Shown: positions 27,986-37,826 of the stretch, piece after piece | How the letters are laid out: each line of letters starts with the position of its first letter | Position numbering within the stretch: the first letter of the stretch is position 1 | NCBI GenBank assembly: GCA_003215355.1 | Contig: QCKL01000002.1 | Location: 1 to 64,000 of the forward strand | Direction: 5' to 3' | Origin: Prochlorococcus sp. AG-409-O23 | GTDB lineage: Bacteria; Cyanobacteriota; Cyanobacteriia; PCC-6307; Cyanobiaceae | DNA length: 64,000 nucleotides | Program-made: the position numbers and the translations under genes | Notes under the pieces: generated by a model | Told to the model about the DNA's origin: nothing | The model's database searches: none | The model's input: the letters and a program-made list of their open reading frames with translations, nothing else

Positions 27986-29659
27986 TTGGAAGTGCTGGCG
28001 TTGTTCACTAATCAAATTTTTTACCCCTTTGCTGGCGTGGTAAATGAGCAGATGATTGCTGATTTCCCATGGCTCAGCGTCTCGATTTTCTTTCCAATTG
28101 TTGGATCATTGATTGTTCCATTCATTCCAGATGAAGGTGAAGGTAAGCAAGTTCGATGGTTCGCTTTAGTAATTGCACTTGTAACTTTCCTAATAACTGT
28201 TGGTGCTTATCTTTACGGTTACGACCCTAGTGAGGAGGGGCTTCAACTTTCAGAGAAGGTCAATTGGCTGCCTGATTTAGGCCTCACATGGGCAGTGGGG
28301 GCAGATGGCCTTTCTATGCCTCTAATTCTTCTTACAAGCTTCATTACTGCCCTTGCAGTCTTAGCGGCATGGCCAGTTTCCTTTAAACCGAAATTATTTT
28401 TCTTTCTTCTTTTGGCCATGGATGGTGGTCAGATTGCTGTTTTTGCAGTTCAGGACATGCTGCTTTTCTTTCTTGCCTGGGAGCTGGAACTTTTACCTGT
28501 TTATTTGTTGTTGGCTATTTGGGGTGGAAAAAAAAGACAGTATGCAGCTACTAAATTCATTATTTATACAGCAGGTAGTTCTTTATTCATACTTCTTGCA
28601 GCTCTCGCTATGGGTTTCTTTGGTGGCGGAGCACCAAATTTTGAATTCACCAATCTTGCTGAAAAAGGTTTTGGTAGTGGATTCCAGTTGCTTTGCTACT
28701 CAGGATTGTTAATTGCTTTTGGTGTAAAGCTTCCAATAGTTCCTTTACATACTTGGTTGCCAGATGCACATGGTGAGGCTACAGCGCCTGTACATATGCT
28801 TTTAGCTGGAATACTTTTGAAGATGGGTGGTTATGCTCTTTTGCGCTTCAATGCTCAACTGCTCCCTGATGCTCACGCGCAATTTGCACCACTGTTAATT
28901 GTTTTGGGTGTGGTCAACATTATTTATGCGGCTTTAACTTCTTTTGCGCAAAGGAATTTAAAGCGAAAGATTGCATATAGCTCGATTAGCCATATGGGAT
29001 TTGTATTAATTGGGATAGGAAGCTTTAGCTCGCTTGGGACTAGTGGAGCTATGTTGCAAATGATTAGCCATGGCTTAATCGGGGCAAGTTTGTTCTTTCT
29101 TGTTGGAGCAACATATGACAGAACTCATACTCTTCAGCTTGACGAGATGGGCGGAGTTGGGCAAAAGATGCGCATTATGTTTGCCTTATGGACTGTTTGT
29201 TCTTTGGCCTCTTTAGCTTTGCCTGGAATGAGCGGATTTGTTTCCGAGTTAATGGTCTTTGCAGGCTTTGTTACAGATGAGGCTTATACGCTGCCCTTCA
29301 GAATTGTTATAGCTGGACTAGCTGCAGTTGGAGTAATTCTTACACCAATTTATTTGCTTTCAATGCTTCGCGAAATTTTCTTTGGCAAGGAGAATGCAGA
29401 ACTAGTTGCTAATACAAATCTTGTGGATGCAGAGCCTAGAGAGGTTTACATTATTGGCTGTTTACTTGTGCCAATAATCGGTATTGGCCTTTACCCTAGG
29501 TTAATGACAGATAGCTATATAAGCTCAATAGAGGCATTAGTGAAGAGAGATGTAGTTGCTATGGAAAGGCTTACCAAGCCTGCTGCTCCAATCATCAGGA
29601 ATGTGAATATGACACCAGCATTAATTTCCGCTCCGAAAGTAGAAAAGAATCTTTTCTAA
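27986..29659 (+). CDS. ndhD: NDH-1 subunit 4 (NdhD1)
   Basis: A roughly 557-residue antiporter-like NDH-1 subunit, near identical in many blocks to Prochlorococcus NdhD. Landmarks are [55 protein letters not shown] and [14 protein letters not shown]. The start is unclear: TTG 27986 gives the full ORF, while ATG 28052 would begin just before the conserved DFPWLSVSI; the true start may lie between. Pairs with ndhF as the distal proton-pump module. Confidence 0.94.
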   Translation: MEVLALFTNQIFYPFAGVVNEQMIADFPWLSVSIFFPIVGSLIVPFIPDEGEGKQVRWFALVIALVTFLITVGAYLYGYDPSEEGLQLSEKVNWLPDLGLTWAVGADGLSMPLILLTSFITALAVLAAWPVSFKPKLFFFLLLAMDGGQIAVFAVQDMLLFFLAWELELLPVYLLLAIWGGKKRQYAATKFIIYTAGSSLFILLAALAMGFFGGGAPNFEFTNLAEKGFGSGFQLLCYSGLLIAFGVKLPIVPLHTWLPDAHGEATAPVHMLLAGILLKMGGYALLRFNAQLLPDAHAQFAPLLIVLGVVNIIYAALTSFAQRNLKRKIAYSSISHMGFVLIGIGSFSSLGTSGAMLQMISHGLIGASLFFLVGATYDRTHTLQLDEMGGVGQKMRIMFALWTVCSLASLALPGMSGFVSELMVFAGFVTDEAYTLPFRIVIAGLAAVGVILTPIYLLSMLREIFFGKENAELVANTNLVDAEPREVYIIGCLLVPIIGIGLYPRLMTDSYISSIEALVKRDVVAMERLTKPAAPIIRNVNMTPALISAPKVEKNLF

Positions 29660-29723
29660 ATCACTTAGTTCTGGCATAAGTAAGTTGTTCTCTGTAGCAC
29701 TTTCTTGCTTCTTTCTTAGTAAT

Positions 29724-29761
29724 ATCCTTAGGCTTATTTGAAAGCTTCTCAAAGGATTTTT
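29724..29761 (+). terminator. Possible terminator after ndhD
   Basis: ATCCTT (29724-29729) pairs with AAGGAT (29752-29757), with an inner GCTT/AAGC pair, followed by TTTTT (29757-29761). The stem is interrupted and AU-rich, so this is a weak call; position 65 bases after the ndhD stop supports it. Confidence 0.4.
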
Positions 29762-29854
29762 GGGTTGAGGAGAGATTTTTTTGCATATTGGTTTGAACTA
29801 CTACTGGCGCTACCTAGCCACTATCGATAACTTGCCTGAAGACTGGTATTTGCT

Positions 29855-30745
29855 TTGCGGGATGATGGCTTAAAAACGGGAGCTGATGCAGGCGCCCGCC
29901 TTGCTATCCGTCTTTTGCAAGATGCTGCACAAAAAGGGGACTTGGATCCTTGGGATGTTGATGTTATTGCAGTTGTAGATGGATTTTTGGACCAGCTAAG
30001 GCAGAGGATTGAAATGCCCAGGCAGATCTCTGCACAATTGAACCGTCATGGTGGCAGCTTTGAGCGGGATCTTGCTGATAGCAGTGAAGCATTTTTAGCT
30101 GCTTCAGTTTTAGTGGGATTAAAGGCGGAAGTGTTGGAATCTCAGACTTTTCCTCCAGAACCATTGCTGGACAATGGCTTTGAATCTGAAATTTCAGAAC
30201 AGGGTTGGCTGGATTCAAGTTTTGAATTGCCAAGACGTCCAGAGAATCATTTGAGCCGTCGTCCAGTGGCGCCTCCGCCATTACGTCGACCTGTGACCCT
30301 TGGAGAGCTTATAGAGCAACTGGAAACAATTGCTGAGCAACTGGAGTCTGATGAATTACAGAATCGCAGAAGGCGAAGGCAGAAGCGCTTTAGTGAACGT
30401 GAGGCAATTGCTCAAGTTACTGCTTTGGCGCATCGTGAGAAATTGCCAGAGACCACTGCTGCTTTAGGAGTTTTTCTTAATCAATGGGAGCAAGCATTGC
30501 ATTGGGTTGAATTTGAATCTTTAGTTGGATATTGGGCAGAGGCTGCCTCGGCTGATTTGGATACTGATCGTGTAGGGGTTTTTTGGGCACTGCTGTTTCT
30601 TTGTTCTCAAGGCAAAGTAGAGCTTGCACAAGAAGGTTCTCTCTTTGGTCCATTGAGACTCAAGCGAATACTGTCCCCAGGGACGATTGCTCAACTCCCC
30701 TTGCAAGCTTTGAACGTGCCAGATGCTACGCCGGCTGCGGCATAG
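29855..30745 (+). CDS. scpA: Segregation and condensation protein A
   Basis: A 296-residue kleisin-like ScpA, partner of SMC and ScpB in chromosome condensation. The N-terminal block ARLAIRLLQDAAQKGDLDPWDVDVIAVVDGFL matches the SMC-binding helix, and FLAASVLVGLKAEVL follows the family LLLAA-type motif; the C-terminal winged helix ends GPLRLKRI. The central region (about residues 105-190) is polar and variable. Start is TTG 29855; no ATG or GTG precedes the conserved region. Confidence 0.85.
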   Translation: MRDDGLKTGADAGARLAIRLLQDAAQKGDLDPWDVDVIAVVDGFLDQLRQRIEMPRQISAQLNRHGGSFERDLADSSEAFLAASVLVGLKAEVLESQTFPPEPLLDNGFESEISEQGWLDSSFELPRRPENHLSRRPVAPPPLRRPVTLGELIEQLETIAEQLESDELQNRRRRRQKRFSEREAIAQVTALAHREKLPETTAALGVFLNQWEQALHWVEFESLVGYWAEAASADLDTDRVGVFWALLFLCSQGKVELAQEGSLFGPLRLKRILSPGTIAQLPLQALNVPDATPAAA

Positions 30746-30807
30746 ATGTGGGCTTCAAAGGGAGTCTATGTTGGCTTAGTTTGAATTAGCTGAGGCCTGC
30801 AACGCCT

Positions 30808-31986
30808 ATGAAGGCGATGATACTGGCGGCCGGCAAAGGGACACGAGTCCAGCCGATCACCCACGTGATCCCCAAGCCGATGATTCCCATCCTTCAGAAA
30901 CCCGTAATGGAGTTTCTGTTGGAACTACTGAAGGAGCATAATTTTAAAGAAGTCATGGTGAATGTTTCTCACCTGGCTGAAGAAATCGAGAATTACTTTC
31001 GAGATGGTCAGCGCTTTGGGGTTGAGATTGCATATAGCTTTGAAGGAAGAATTGAAGACGGGGAGCTGATTGGGGATGCATTGGGTTCTGCAGGTGGCCT
31101 TAAAAAGATTCAAGACTTCCAAAGATTTTTTGACGATACATTTGTTGTTCTTTGTGGCGACGCATTAATAGATCTTGATCTTTCTGAGGCAGTTAGAAGA
31201 CATAAAGAGAAGGGTGCTTTGGCCAGTTTAATTACTAAGAGAGTTCCCAAAGATCAAGTAAGCAGTTATGGAGTGGTAGTTACTGATGAACATGACAGAG
31301 TGAAGGCTTTTCAAGAGAAGCCCTCAGTAGATGTTGCCTTGAGCGACACAATTAATACGGGAATCTATTTATTTGAGCCTGAGATATTTGAGCATATTCC
31401 ATCTGAGAAACCATTTGACATTGGCTCCGATTTATTCCCTAAATTAGTAGAGATGGGTGCACCTTTCTTTGCACTCCCCATGGATTTTGAATGGGTCGAC
31501 ATAGGTAAAGTTCCTGATTATTGGAAGGCTATTCGTAGTGTTTTACAGGGAGAAGTACGACAAGTTGGAATACCAGGTAAGCAGATTCGCCCTGGAATTT
31601 ATACGGGGTTAAATGTTGCTGCTAATTGGGACAAAATCAATGTAGAGGGGCCAATTTACGTAGGAGGGATGACGCGTATTGAGGATGGGGCAACGATTAT
31701 TGGCCCATCAATGATTGGGCCAAGTTGTTGTATCTGCGAAGGTGCGACTATTGACAACTCTATTATTTTTGATTATTCACGCATCGGGCCTGGAGTTCAA
31801 TTAGTTGAAAAATTGGTTTTTGGTAGATATTGCGTAGGTAAAAATGGTAATCACTTTGATCTTCAAGAGGCGGCTCTTGATTGGTTGATCACAGATGCCC
31901 GAAGACAAGATTTAGTTGAGCCTTCACCACAGCAGAAGGCTATGGCTGAATTGCTTGGTACAGACCTTACGGCTGCAGCAAGTTGA
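30808..31986 (+). CDS. Sugar-nucleotide pyrophosphorylase, likely mannose-1-phosphate guanylyltransferase
   Basis: A 392-residue nucleotidyltransferase with hexapeptide-repeat C-terminus. The N-terminal AAGKGTRVQPITHVIPKPMIP is the NTP-binding signature; VLCGDALIDLD is the metal-binding loop; FEWVDIGKVPDYW marks the sugar-phosphate site. Residues about 265-340 form a left-handed beta-helix (GATIIGPSMIGP and similar). Cyanobacterial homologues are annotated as GDP-mannose pyrophosphorylase; a glucose-1-phosphate enzyme is the alternative. The 3' end overlaps the convergent metF gene by 20 bases. Confidence 0.82.
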   Translation: MKAMILAAGKGTRVQPITHVIPKPMIPILQKPVMEFLLELLKEHNFKEVMVNVSHLAEEIENYFRDGQRFGVEIAYSFEGRIEDGELIGDALGSAGGLKKIQDFQRFFDDTFVVLCGDALIDLDLSEAVRRHKEKGALASLITKRVPKDQVSSYGVVVTDEHDRVKAFQEKPSVDVALSDTINTGIYLFEPEIFEHIPSEKPFDIGSDLFPKLVEMGAPFFALPMDFEWVDIGKVPDYWKAIRSVLQGEVRQVGIPGKQIRPGIYTGLNVAANWDKINVEGPIYVGGMTRIEDGATIIGPSMIGPSCCICEGATIDNSIIFDYSRIGPGVQLVEKLVFGRYCVGKNGNHFDLQEAALDWLITDARRQDLVEPSPQQKAMAELLGTDLTAAAS

Positions 31987-32860
31987 TTTCAGCGTGCTCC
32001 AGTATTTCAGGAATACGTTGCTCCGCTTTGATGGCCATCATGTGTACTCCTTGAGCTAATCCAAGAAATGCCTGAACTTGTTCAGCTGCTATAGCAACTC
32101 CTTCTTGAGCAGGGTCCTTGGCCGAATCAAGACGATTTATAAGGTGTTCTGGAATACATGCTCCAGGTACTACACGATTAATAAAAAGCGCATTTTTAGC
32201 TGATTTCAATAAAAAGACCCCTGCAAGTACTGGAAAATCGAGAGGGTTTGCAACTTCTTTGCAAAAGTTTTCGAGAACTGCTGGATCCATCACCATTTGC
32301 GTTTGCAAGAAACGAGCACCGGCTTCTTTCTTACGCTCTAACCTTTTTCGCAAGCTCTTGAAGCTAAGGCAATTAGGGTCTGCTGCTGCGCCTGCAAATA
32401 AGTCTGTTGCTCCGTCAGGCAGCTGCCCAGATACAGGATCTTCTCCTCTATTTAGTGCACTTAATTGCTTCAATAGTTGTACAGACTCATAGTCATGGAC
32501 TGGCCTCGCATTTGGCTGATCACCTACTCGTACGGGGTCTCCTGTGAGGCAAAGCACGTTTCGAATGCCAAGGGCATGAGCCCCTAATAGATCTGCTTGA
32601 AGGCCAATACGGTTGCGATCACGGCATGCCAGCTGAAGAACTGGTTCTATCCCTGCCTCTAAAAGCAATTTGCAAACGGAGATGCTGCTCATTCGCATTA
32701 CAGCTCTGCTCCCATCTGTAACGTTTATTGCGTGAACACGATGAGCTAGTTTTTTTGCTATATCAAGTGAATGAGAGGGGTTTGCGCCACGAGGGGGCAT
32801 TACCTCTGCGGTGATTGTTACTGCTCCTGACTCCAGGGAGCGCTGCAAACCTGAACTCAA
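31967..32860 (-). CDS. metF: Methylenetetrahydrofolate reductase
   Basis: A 297-residue FAD-dependent TIM-barrel enzyme making 5-methyl-THF for methionine synthesis. Evidence: ITAEVMPPRGANPS (catalytic Glu near the N-terminus), INVTDGSRAVMRMSS, ACRDRNR, NVLCLTGDP, and FLQTQMVMDP. Start is TTG at 32860. It is divergent from pedR with an 87-base gap and convergent with the pyrophosphorylase gene, whose last 20 bases overlap. Confidence 0.9.
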   Translation of the reverse strand: MSSGLQRSLESGAVTITAEVMPPRGANPSHSLDIAKKLAHRVHAINVTDGSRAVMRMSSISVCKLLLEAGIEPVLQLACRDRNRIGLQADLLGAHALGIRNVLCLTGDPVRVGDQPNARPVHDYESVQLLKQLSALNRGEDPVSGQLPDGATDLFAGAAADPNCLSFKSLRKRLERKKEAGARFLQTQMVMDPAVLENFCKEVANPLDFPVLAGVFLLKSAKNALFINRVVPGACIPEHLINRLDSAKDPAQEGVAIAAEQVQAFLGLAQGVHMMAIKAEQRIPEILEHAEINLLQP

Positions 32861-32947
32861 ATTGCTTTGCTCGTAAGGTTCTTACTATGGATTATCAATG
32901 GACGATTAGTCTGCTTATTATGAAACGTACGGGTTGAGAGGGAGGAC

Positions 32948-33232
32948 ATGGCCACAGGCGAAGCCTCCAATTCAGCTCAGATAGCCCTCTCGGCGAGGGA
33001 AATGGAGATAATTGACTTGGTTGCTGATGGGCTGACCAATCAAGAAATTGCTGAGCGACTCACTATTAGCAAGCGAACTGTGGATAACCATGTCAGCAAT
33101 ATGTTCACTAAGACGGGCTCTAAGAATCGGGTTGCCCTTCTGAATTGGGCAATGGATCATGGCAAGATTTGTCGCGATGGCTTTAATTGCTGCTCGCTAC
33201 CCGATTCCGATTCCGATTCTTCTGACCTTTGA
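32948..33232 (+). CDS. pedR: LuxR-type regulator PedR
   Basis: A 94-residue stand-alone LuxR/NarL HTH protein without a receiver domain. The HTH is LSAREMEIIDLVADGLTNQEIAERLTISKRTVDNHVSNMF. The KICRDGFNCC end carries three cysteines. In Synechocystis PedR is a small LuxR regulator switched by thioredoxin through a conserved Cys, responding to photosynthetic electron transport; size and Cys position fit. A strong Shine-Dalgarno (GAGGGAGGA) precedes the ATG. Its last 50 bases overlap a convergent small gene. Confidence 0.78.
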   Translation: MATGEASNSAQIALSAREMEIIDLVADGLTNQEIAERLTISKRTVDNHVSNMFTKTGSKNRVALLNWAMDHGKICRDGFNCCSLPDSDSDSSDL

Positions 33233-33380
33233 CGATCACATGATTTGGCTCCGGTAGGGCCATTAATGAGCAGTCAATTGATTGGAGGCCAAATAATTCT
33301 GCATATGCAAGACAGGCCTCAGGGTCTTTGCAGACGTAGCGAAGGATTCCATCGGTGTCATACAAGCCAAACACGGCCAC
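33183..33380 (-). CDS. Small conserved-looking hypothetical protein
   Basis: A 65-residue protein MAVFGLYDTDGILRYVCKDPEACLAYAELFGL and onward (start GTG 33380). The first 50 residues look like a folded domain with an aromatic-glycine N-terminus; the last 13 (KNRNRNRVASSN type) are repetitive and lie antisense to the pedR 3' end, where the pedR frame encodes SDSDSSDL. I believe homologues exist in picocyanobacteria but cannot name a family. No function is proposed. Confidence 0.6.
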   Translation of the reverse strand: MAVFGLYDTDGILRYVCKDPEACLAYAELFGLQSIDCSLMALPEPNHVIVKGQKNRNRNRVASSN

Positions 33381-33470
33381 CCTCCTTGCAGCTTTAGCTG
33401 CTTGACGCCGACATCGCGCCGGCAGAAATATAAAGATAATCTAAAGGAGCAGGAGTCTGTTTTGGGGAAT

Positions 33471-33962
33471 TTATTTAAGTAGTCTTTTTTCGATGGAACA
33501 ATCTGATATGGGGGTTTTTGCTAAGGATGCATTGCTCCAGTGATAAGCACCAGTTAATTCTTGCCCACACCAAGCAGGCTTCTCAATCGTTTCTTCGCTA
33601 GAAGCAAGTTCTATCTCTGCGATCACCAAGGGAAAATTCTTTCCTTTAAAGCAATCGACTATCCATGAGCCTCCGCTCAAATTTATTTCGAAGCGTTCTT
33701 TAGTGAGCTTATGTGTGGAGAGCTCCCATATTTGTTCTGCTTCTTCTAAGGGGATTTTGTATTCAAACTCATGTGTTCCAATTCCTTCGGCTGGAGATTT
33801 AAGTGTTAGCAATGAAAACTTGTTGGAATCGATTCTGATGCGAACTGTCCATCCTTCAATAGTGCTTGATAAATAACCTTGCCTGATCGCTTTTGATTGG
33901 GATACAAGCGGTTTCCATCCTTCGCCAGATACTAGAAAACGTCGTTCGAACTCAAGGGGCAT
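33471..33962 (-). CDS. CYTH-domain protein
   Basis: A 163-residue CYTH domain (triphosphate tunnel metalloenzyme) protein. The N-terminal LEFERRFLV is the defining ExExK-type motif (E4, E6, R8 here: F and R pattern EFERRF), followed by IRQGYLSS, VRIRI, LTLKSPAEG and VIAEIELAS, the alternating charged strands of the tunnel. Members hydrolyse inorganic triphosphate or thiamine triphosphate; cyanobacterial ones are often tripolyphosphatases. Starts 5 bases after nadK stop, so it ends the gltA/ndhA-to-nadK run. Confidence 0.82.
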   Translation of the reverse strand: MPLEFERRFLVSGEGWKPLVSQSKAIRQGYLSSTIEGWTVRIRIDSNKFSLLTLKSPAEGIGTHEFEYKIPLEEAEQIWELSTHKLTKERFEINLSGGSWIVDCFKGKNFPLVIAEIELASSEETIEKPAWCGQELTGAYHWSNASLAKTPISDCSIEKRLLK

Positions 33963-33967
33963 TTGGT

Positions 33968-34906
33968 TTATTCAGATGCTTGATGGTTGTTCGCCAGGCT
34001 GCCTGCCCATCGGAGCTTTTGAGTCAGGGTTTGGTAGTAGGACTGACTTTGCTCTAGAACAATCATTTGTGCATGGTGTGGCGCCCTTTCAACTATGCAG
34101 CTATCTCCTGGAGCGAGTAATGCACCACTGGCGCCATCCTTCCATAGCTTGATTCTTCGAGATTGATCTCCCATAGGCTTGATGACAAGTTTTGATGATG
34201 GGGGTACTACAACAGGTCGACTGGAAAGGCTCATGGGAGATATAGCACTCACAATTATTGCTTCTATATCTGGATGAAGTATTGGTCCGCCAGTCGCCAT
34301 TGCATAAGCAGTTGAGCCTGTTGGAGTAGCAAGAATTAAACCATCACCTTTATATTGATCAACTGATTCATCATCAATTTCTAATTGAAGGGTGCATGTT
34401 GGGGAGACATCATCTCTATAGGCACGAAAGTAGAAGTCATTTAAGGCCCAGAAAGTTTCATTTTTATTAGAAGAATGACTTTTGCTTCTGCTTGTGATTT
34501 CTTCAGTTGGATTGATGTTCAATCTTGCTTGAAGCATCATTCGATGTTGTATTGAAAAGTGATCTTCAAGAATAGTTTTCCAAATTATTTGACTTTTAAG
34601 TAGTCGATGATCGTGGGTTAAAAAACCTAAATTCCCACCAACATTGAAGCTAAGGATTGGGATATTGTATATCCCAAGATGGCGAGCTGCTCCTAGGACT
34701 GTGCCATCCCCTCCTAGAACAATTGCAATATCTGGCAAGGAATTATTAGATGCAAGCAATTCTGGGAAAGGGTTTGACTCGATACCACTCATTGCAGGTA
34801 TCACTTTGACACCTAGAGCTTTTAGCTCTTGTACACAACAAGATGCTTCGTGTTCTGCATCATGACTATTTGCTCGATAGATTACCCATGCAAAAGTGAG
34901 ACGCAT
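33968..34906 (-). CDS. nadK: NAD kinase
   Basis: A 312-residue NAD kinase making NADP. The [11 protein letters not shown] motif, [12 protein letters not shown], the ND in [10 protein letters not shown] and the [23 protein letters not shown] block are all present. Located directly after ndhE (12-base gap), linking NADP(H) supply with the NDH-1 genes in one transcript. A second NAD kinase elsewhere is common in cyanobacteria. Confidence 0.95.
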   Translation of the reverse strand: MRLTFAWVIYRANSHDAEHEASCCVQELKALGVKVIPAMSGIESNPFPELLASNNSLPDIAIVLGGDGTVLGAARHLGIYNIPILSFNVGGNLGFLTHDHRLLKSQIIWKTILEDHFSIQHRMMLQARLNINPTEEITSRSKSHSSNKNETFWALNDFYFRAYRDDVSPTCTLQLEIDDESVDQYKGDGLILATPTGSTAYAMATGGPILHPDIEAIIVSAISPMSLSSRPVVVPPSSKLVIKPMGDQSRRIKLWKDGASGALLAPGDSCIVERAPHHAQMIVLEQSQSYYQTLTQKLRWAGSLANNHQASE

Positions 34907-34918
34907 TGGTTGCTTCTC

Positions 34919-35248
34919 CTACCAGCGAAGCAAATTGAAGCTTTCCATATCAACAGTTACTCGGTTTCTATAGAGGGATAGCAAGATAGCCAGACCTACA
35001 GCAGCCTCTGCTGCAGCAACAGTTATTACAAAGACTGCAAAGACTTGCCCGCGTATTAGTTCCCCATCTAGAAAGGACGAGAAAGCCATGAGATTGATAT
35101 TCACCGCATTTAGCATTAATTCGATACTCATCAGAACACGAACTGCATTGCGACTGTTAATCAGTCCCCATACCCCTATACAGAACAAAAGCGATGCTAG
35201 TACTAGATATGCTTGAAGAGGTACTGGCCCTAAAGAAGAATTCAACAT
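34919..35248 (-). CDS. ndhE: NDH-1 subunit 4L (NdhE)
   Basis: A 109-residue, three-helix membrane subunit (NuoK family). [17 protein letters not shown] carries the conserved membrane Glu, and [23 protein letters not shown] the second. Part of the ndhA-I-G-E cluster; 40 bases after ndhG. Confidence 0.96.
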   Translation of the reverse strand: MLNSSLGPVPLQAYLVLASLLFCIGVWGLINSRNAVRVLMSIELMLNAVNINLMAFSSFLDGELIRGQVFAVFVITVAAAEAAVGLAILLSLYRNRVTVDMESFNLLRW

Positions 35249-35288
35249 TGGAGCTTTCTGGAAGAAGAAAAAGGATTTTGAGGAGCAG

Positions 35289-35891
35289 TTAAGTGGATGA
35301 TTTATCTATAAGTAATGGTGTGTTTGTCTTCTCAATTAGGCCTTGATCAACTGGGTCACCAGTACCTATATCTGCTCCTAGAACATCTCTTCTAGCCAAA
35401 ACTATTGCTCCTATCATTGCCATTAGTAGGAGAATAGATGCCAGCTCGAAAGGTAAAAGATAGTCAGTAAATAAGTGCTCACCAATTCTTACAGTTGCCT
35501 CTTCTCCAATAGGAACTGGCCCTGGCAGAGACCAAGGAGTAGTTATATCTACACGGATTAATAGAGCTAACAGCCCAGCACATATACCCCCTGAGAGAAG
35601 CTTTCTAATGCGTAAACCCTTTATAGGAATTAGATCTTCTTTTTTGTTGACTAGCATTATTGCAAAAAGGATCAGAACATTTACTGCACCTACGTAGACC
35701 AGTACTTGTGCGGCAGCAACAAAACTGGCATTTAGCAGAAGATAAAGTCCAGCTACAGCCATGAATACTCCTCCTAACAAGAAGGCTGAGTAAACGATGT
35801 TGCTGAGTAGAACGACTCCAAGGCTTCCAAAAATAACCACGCTCCCAAGGAGAGCAAAACAGATCAGTTCAGTAGAAGCAGCAATTGTCAT
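35289..35891 (-). CDS. ndhG: NDH-1 subunit 6 (NdhG)
   Basis: A 200-residue NuoJ-family membrane subunit with five helices. Typical blocks are [50 protein letters not shown] and [19 protein letters not shown]. Start overlaps the ndhI stop by 4 bases (ATGA). The C-terminus is a polar tail. Confidence 0.96.
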   Translation of the reverse strand: MTIAASTELICFALLGSVVIFGSLGVVLLSNIVYSAFLLGGVFMAVAGLYLLLNASFVAAAQVLVYVGAVNVLILFAIMLVNKKEDLIPIKGLRIRKLLSGGICAGLLALLIRVDITTPWSLPGPVPIGEEATVRIGEHLFTDYLLPFELASILLLMAMIGAIVLARRDVLGADIGTGDPVDQGLIEKTNTPLLIDKSST

Positions 35892-36538
35892 TCTTTTGTC
35901 TTGTTTATTTCAGGTGAACTTTTTATGCCAAGACTAGGATCGTCTTTAGAGGGTCTTGCTTTTAGTAACTCAAGCATTTCATTAGGGAGCATACCTGCTC
36001 TTCGCTTGTTTTCTGAGACATCATGCGGGTCCATTGCTCCTTTAGGGAGATAGGCCAATTCTCGAAGAGCTTGAACTGATGGATCAGTTGTCACATTGGT
36101 GGGAAGGCGACCAAGCGCAACATTGTCATAATTAAGGCTATGTCTATCGAAGGTTGCTAGTTCGTACTCTTCAGTCATGGAAAGGCAATTAGTAGGACAG
36201 TATTCGACACAATTTCCGCAAAAAATACAAACTCCGAAGTCAATAGAGTAATTACGCAGTTCTTTCTTTTTGGTCTCTTTATTCATTACCCAATCAACAA
36301 CTGGGAGATTGATTGGACAGACTCTTACGCATACTTCGCAAGCGATGCATTTATCAAATTCGTAGTGAATTCTCCCTCTATAGCGCTCGGACGGGATCAG
36401 CTTTTCGTATGGATATTGAACGGTGATTGGCCGCCGTCGCATGTGGTCGAAAGTAACTGATAATCCCTGCGCCAAGTAGTTGGCAGCATTAACTGCATCG
36501 CGAGTGTAGTCAGCAACTTTTTTGAGGAACCCGAACAT
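35888..36538 (-). CDS. ndhI: NDH-1 subunit I (two 4Fe-4S ferredoxin-like)
   Basis: A 216-residue peripheral-arm subunit that binds two 4Fe-4S clusters: [16 protein letters not shown] and [17 protein letters not shown]. It receives electrons from ferredoxin in the cyanobacterial complex. [35 protein letters not shown] precedes the first cluster. It lies 107 bases after ndhA with nothing obvious in the gap, and overlaps ndhG by 4 bases. Confidence 0.97.
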   Translation of the reverse strand: MFGFLKKVADYTRDAVNAANYLAQGLSVTFDHMRRRPITVQYPYEKLIPSERYRGRIHYEFDKCIACEVCVRVCPINLPVVDWVMNKETKKKELRNYSIDFGVCIFCGNCVEYCPTNCLSMTEEYELATFDRHSLNYDNVALGRLPTNVTTDPSVQALRELAYLPKGAMDPHDVSENKRRAGMLPNEMLELLKARPSKDDPSLGIKSSPEINKTKE

Positions 36539-36645
36539 TCGAATTAACCTGCTTTAGTGCAAAATGGTGCTCTATCCAATGTTACAAGTTTTCAGGCTGT
36601 TGTGAGTACAACTACTCAAAAAAAGAGGTTTGCTTTGGCTTGAGC

Positions 36646-37809
36646 TCATCCTCCAAAAGCGATAGGAAAGGCCAATTTCAGTGCCGCGGTAAAAAGCAAA
36701 TTAACTAGTGAGATGGGTAGAAGAAACTTCCAGCCAAGATCTAGCAACTGATCAATGCGAACTCTAGGAGTTGTCCAGCGAAGCAAAATTGCTAAGAAGA
36801 CTAGGAGGTAAGTTTTGAGAATCGTCATAACAATGCCTATAGAGGCAGTTATGACTTGAACCAATGGAGCATCAATAGATTGCCCCATCCATCCTGCCAG
36901 CCATTCCACTGGTATCGGGAATCCCCATCCACCTAGATATAAGACTGAAACTAAGAGTGCAGACAGAACTAAATTGATATAACTGCCGAGATAAAACAGG
37001 GCAAATTTCATCCCTGCATATTCCGTTTGATATCCAGCAACAAGTTCCTCTTCGGCTTCAGGAAGATCGAAGGGGAGGCGTTCACATTCAGCCAGAGCAC
37101 AGATCCAGAAAATTAAAAAACCTACGGGCTGACGCCAAATATTCCAGCTAAGTAAACCAGCGCCATTCTGTTGGTCGACAATATCTACAGTGCTGAGAGA
37201 ATTACTCATCATTACTACTGCCAAAACTGCTAAAGCAAGCGGGATCTCGTAACTGATTGATTGAGCCGCTGCTCTTAGCCCTCCGAGTAGAGAATATTTA
37301 TTGTTGGATGCATATCCGCTCATCAAAAGTCCAATTGGTTGAATACTGCTGAGTGCAATCCATAAGAAAATCCCTATACCTACGTTGCTTATCAGTAAGT
37401 TTTGACCGAAGGGTACTATTAGCCAAGAAAGTATTACTGGAACTAATACAAGTACTGGACCAAGGGTGAAAAGTAAGCCATCTGCTCTTGCAGGTATTAC
37501 GTCTTCCTTAACTAGCAACTTTAATCCGTCAGCCATTGGTTGAAGTATTCCTAATGCACCTGCATACTCGGGCCCAATTCTTTGCTGAGCAGCAGCAGAA
37601 ATTTTTCTTTCAAGCCATACGGTTACAAGGACGCCTACTACAGCAGCAACAAGGACAATAGCCATTGGCAAGGGGAGCCAAAGTATGTGGGCGACTTGAG
37701 GTGAAAGACCTAACCCTTGCATTGCATTGGTGAAACTCGACTCCAGATCTATGCCTGCAGGATGAATCATTGCTAGGGAGGCTTTAGCAGGAGTGGTGAA
37801 CATATGCAT
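36646..37809 (-). CDS. ndhA: NDH-1 subunit 1 (NdhA)
   Basis: A roughly 387-residue NuoH-family subunit forming the quinone site at the membrane interface. Diagnostic: [40 protein letters not shown], and [27 protein letters not shown] 37809 is used; two later in-frame Met codons (37803 and MIHPAG) could also start the protein because the first 20 residues are not conserved. It follows gltA by 17 bases or so and leads ndhI-G-E. Confidence 0.95.
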   Translation of the reverse strand: MHMFTTPAKASLAMIHPAGIDLESSFTNAMQGLGLSPQVAHILWLPLPMAIVLVAAVVGVLVTVWLERKISAAAQQRIGPEYAGALGILQPMADGLKLLVKEDVIPARADGLLFTLGPVLVLVPVILSWLIVPFGQNLLISNVGIGIFLWIALSSIQPIGLLMSGYASNNKYSLLGGLRAAAQSISYEIPLALAVLAVVMMSNSLSTVDIVDQQNGAGLLSWNIWRQPVGFLIFWICALAECERLPFDLPEAEEELVAGYQTEYAGMKFALFYLGSYINLVLSALLVSVLYLGGWGFPIPVEWLAGWMGQSIDAPLVQVITASIGIVMTILKTYLLVFLAILLRWTTPRVRIDQLLDLGWKFLLPISLVNLLFTAALKLAFPIAFGG

Positions 37810-37826
37810 TTTGTGCTGAATGTAAC

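Noticed and set aside
32118..32492. 124-residue ORF on the + strand.
   Set aside because: Antisense shadow of metF.
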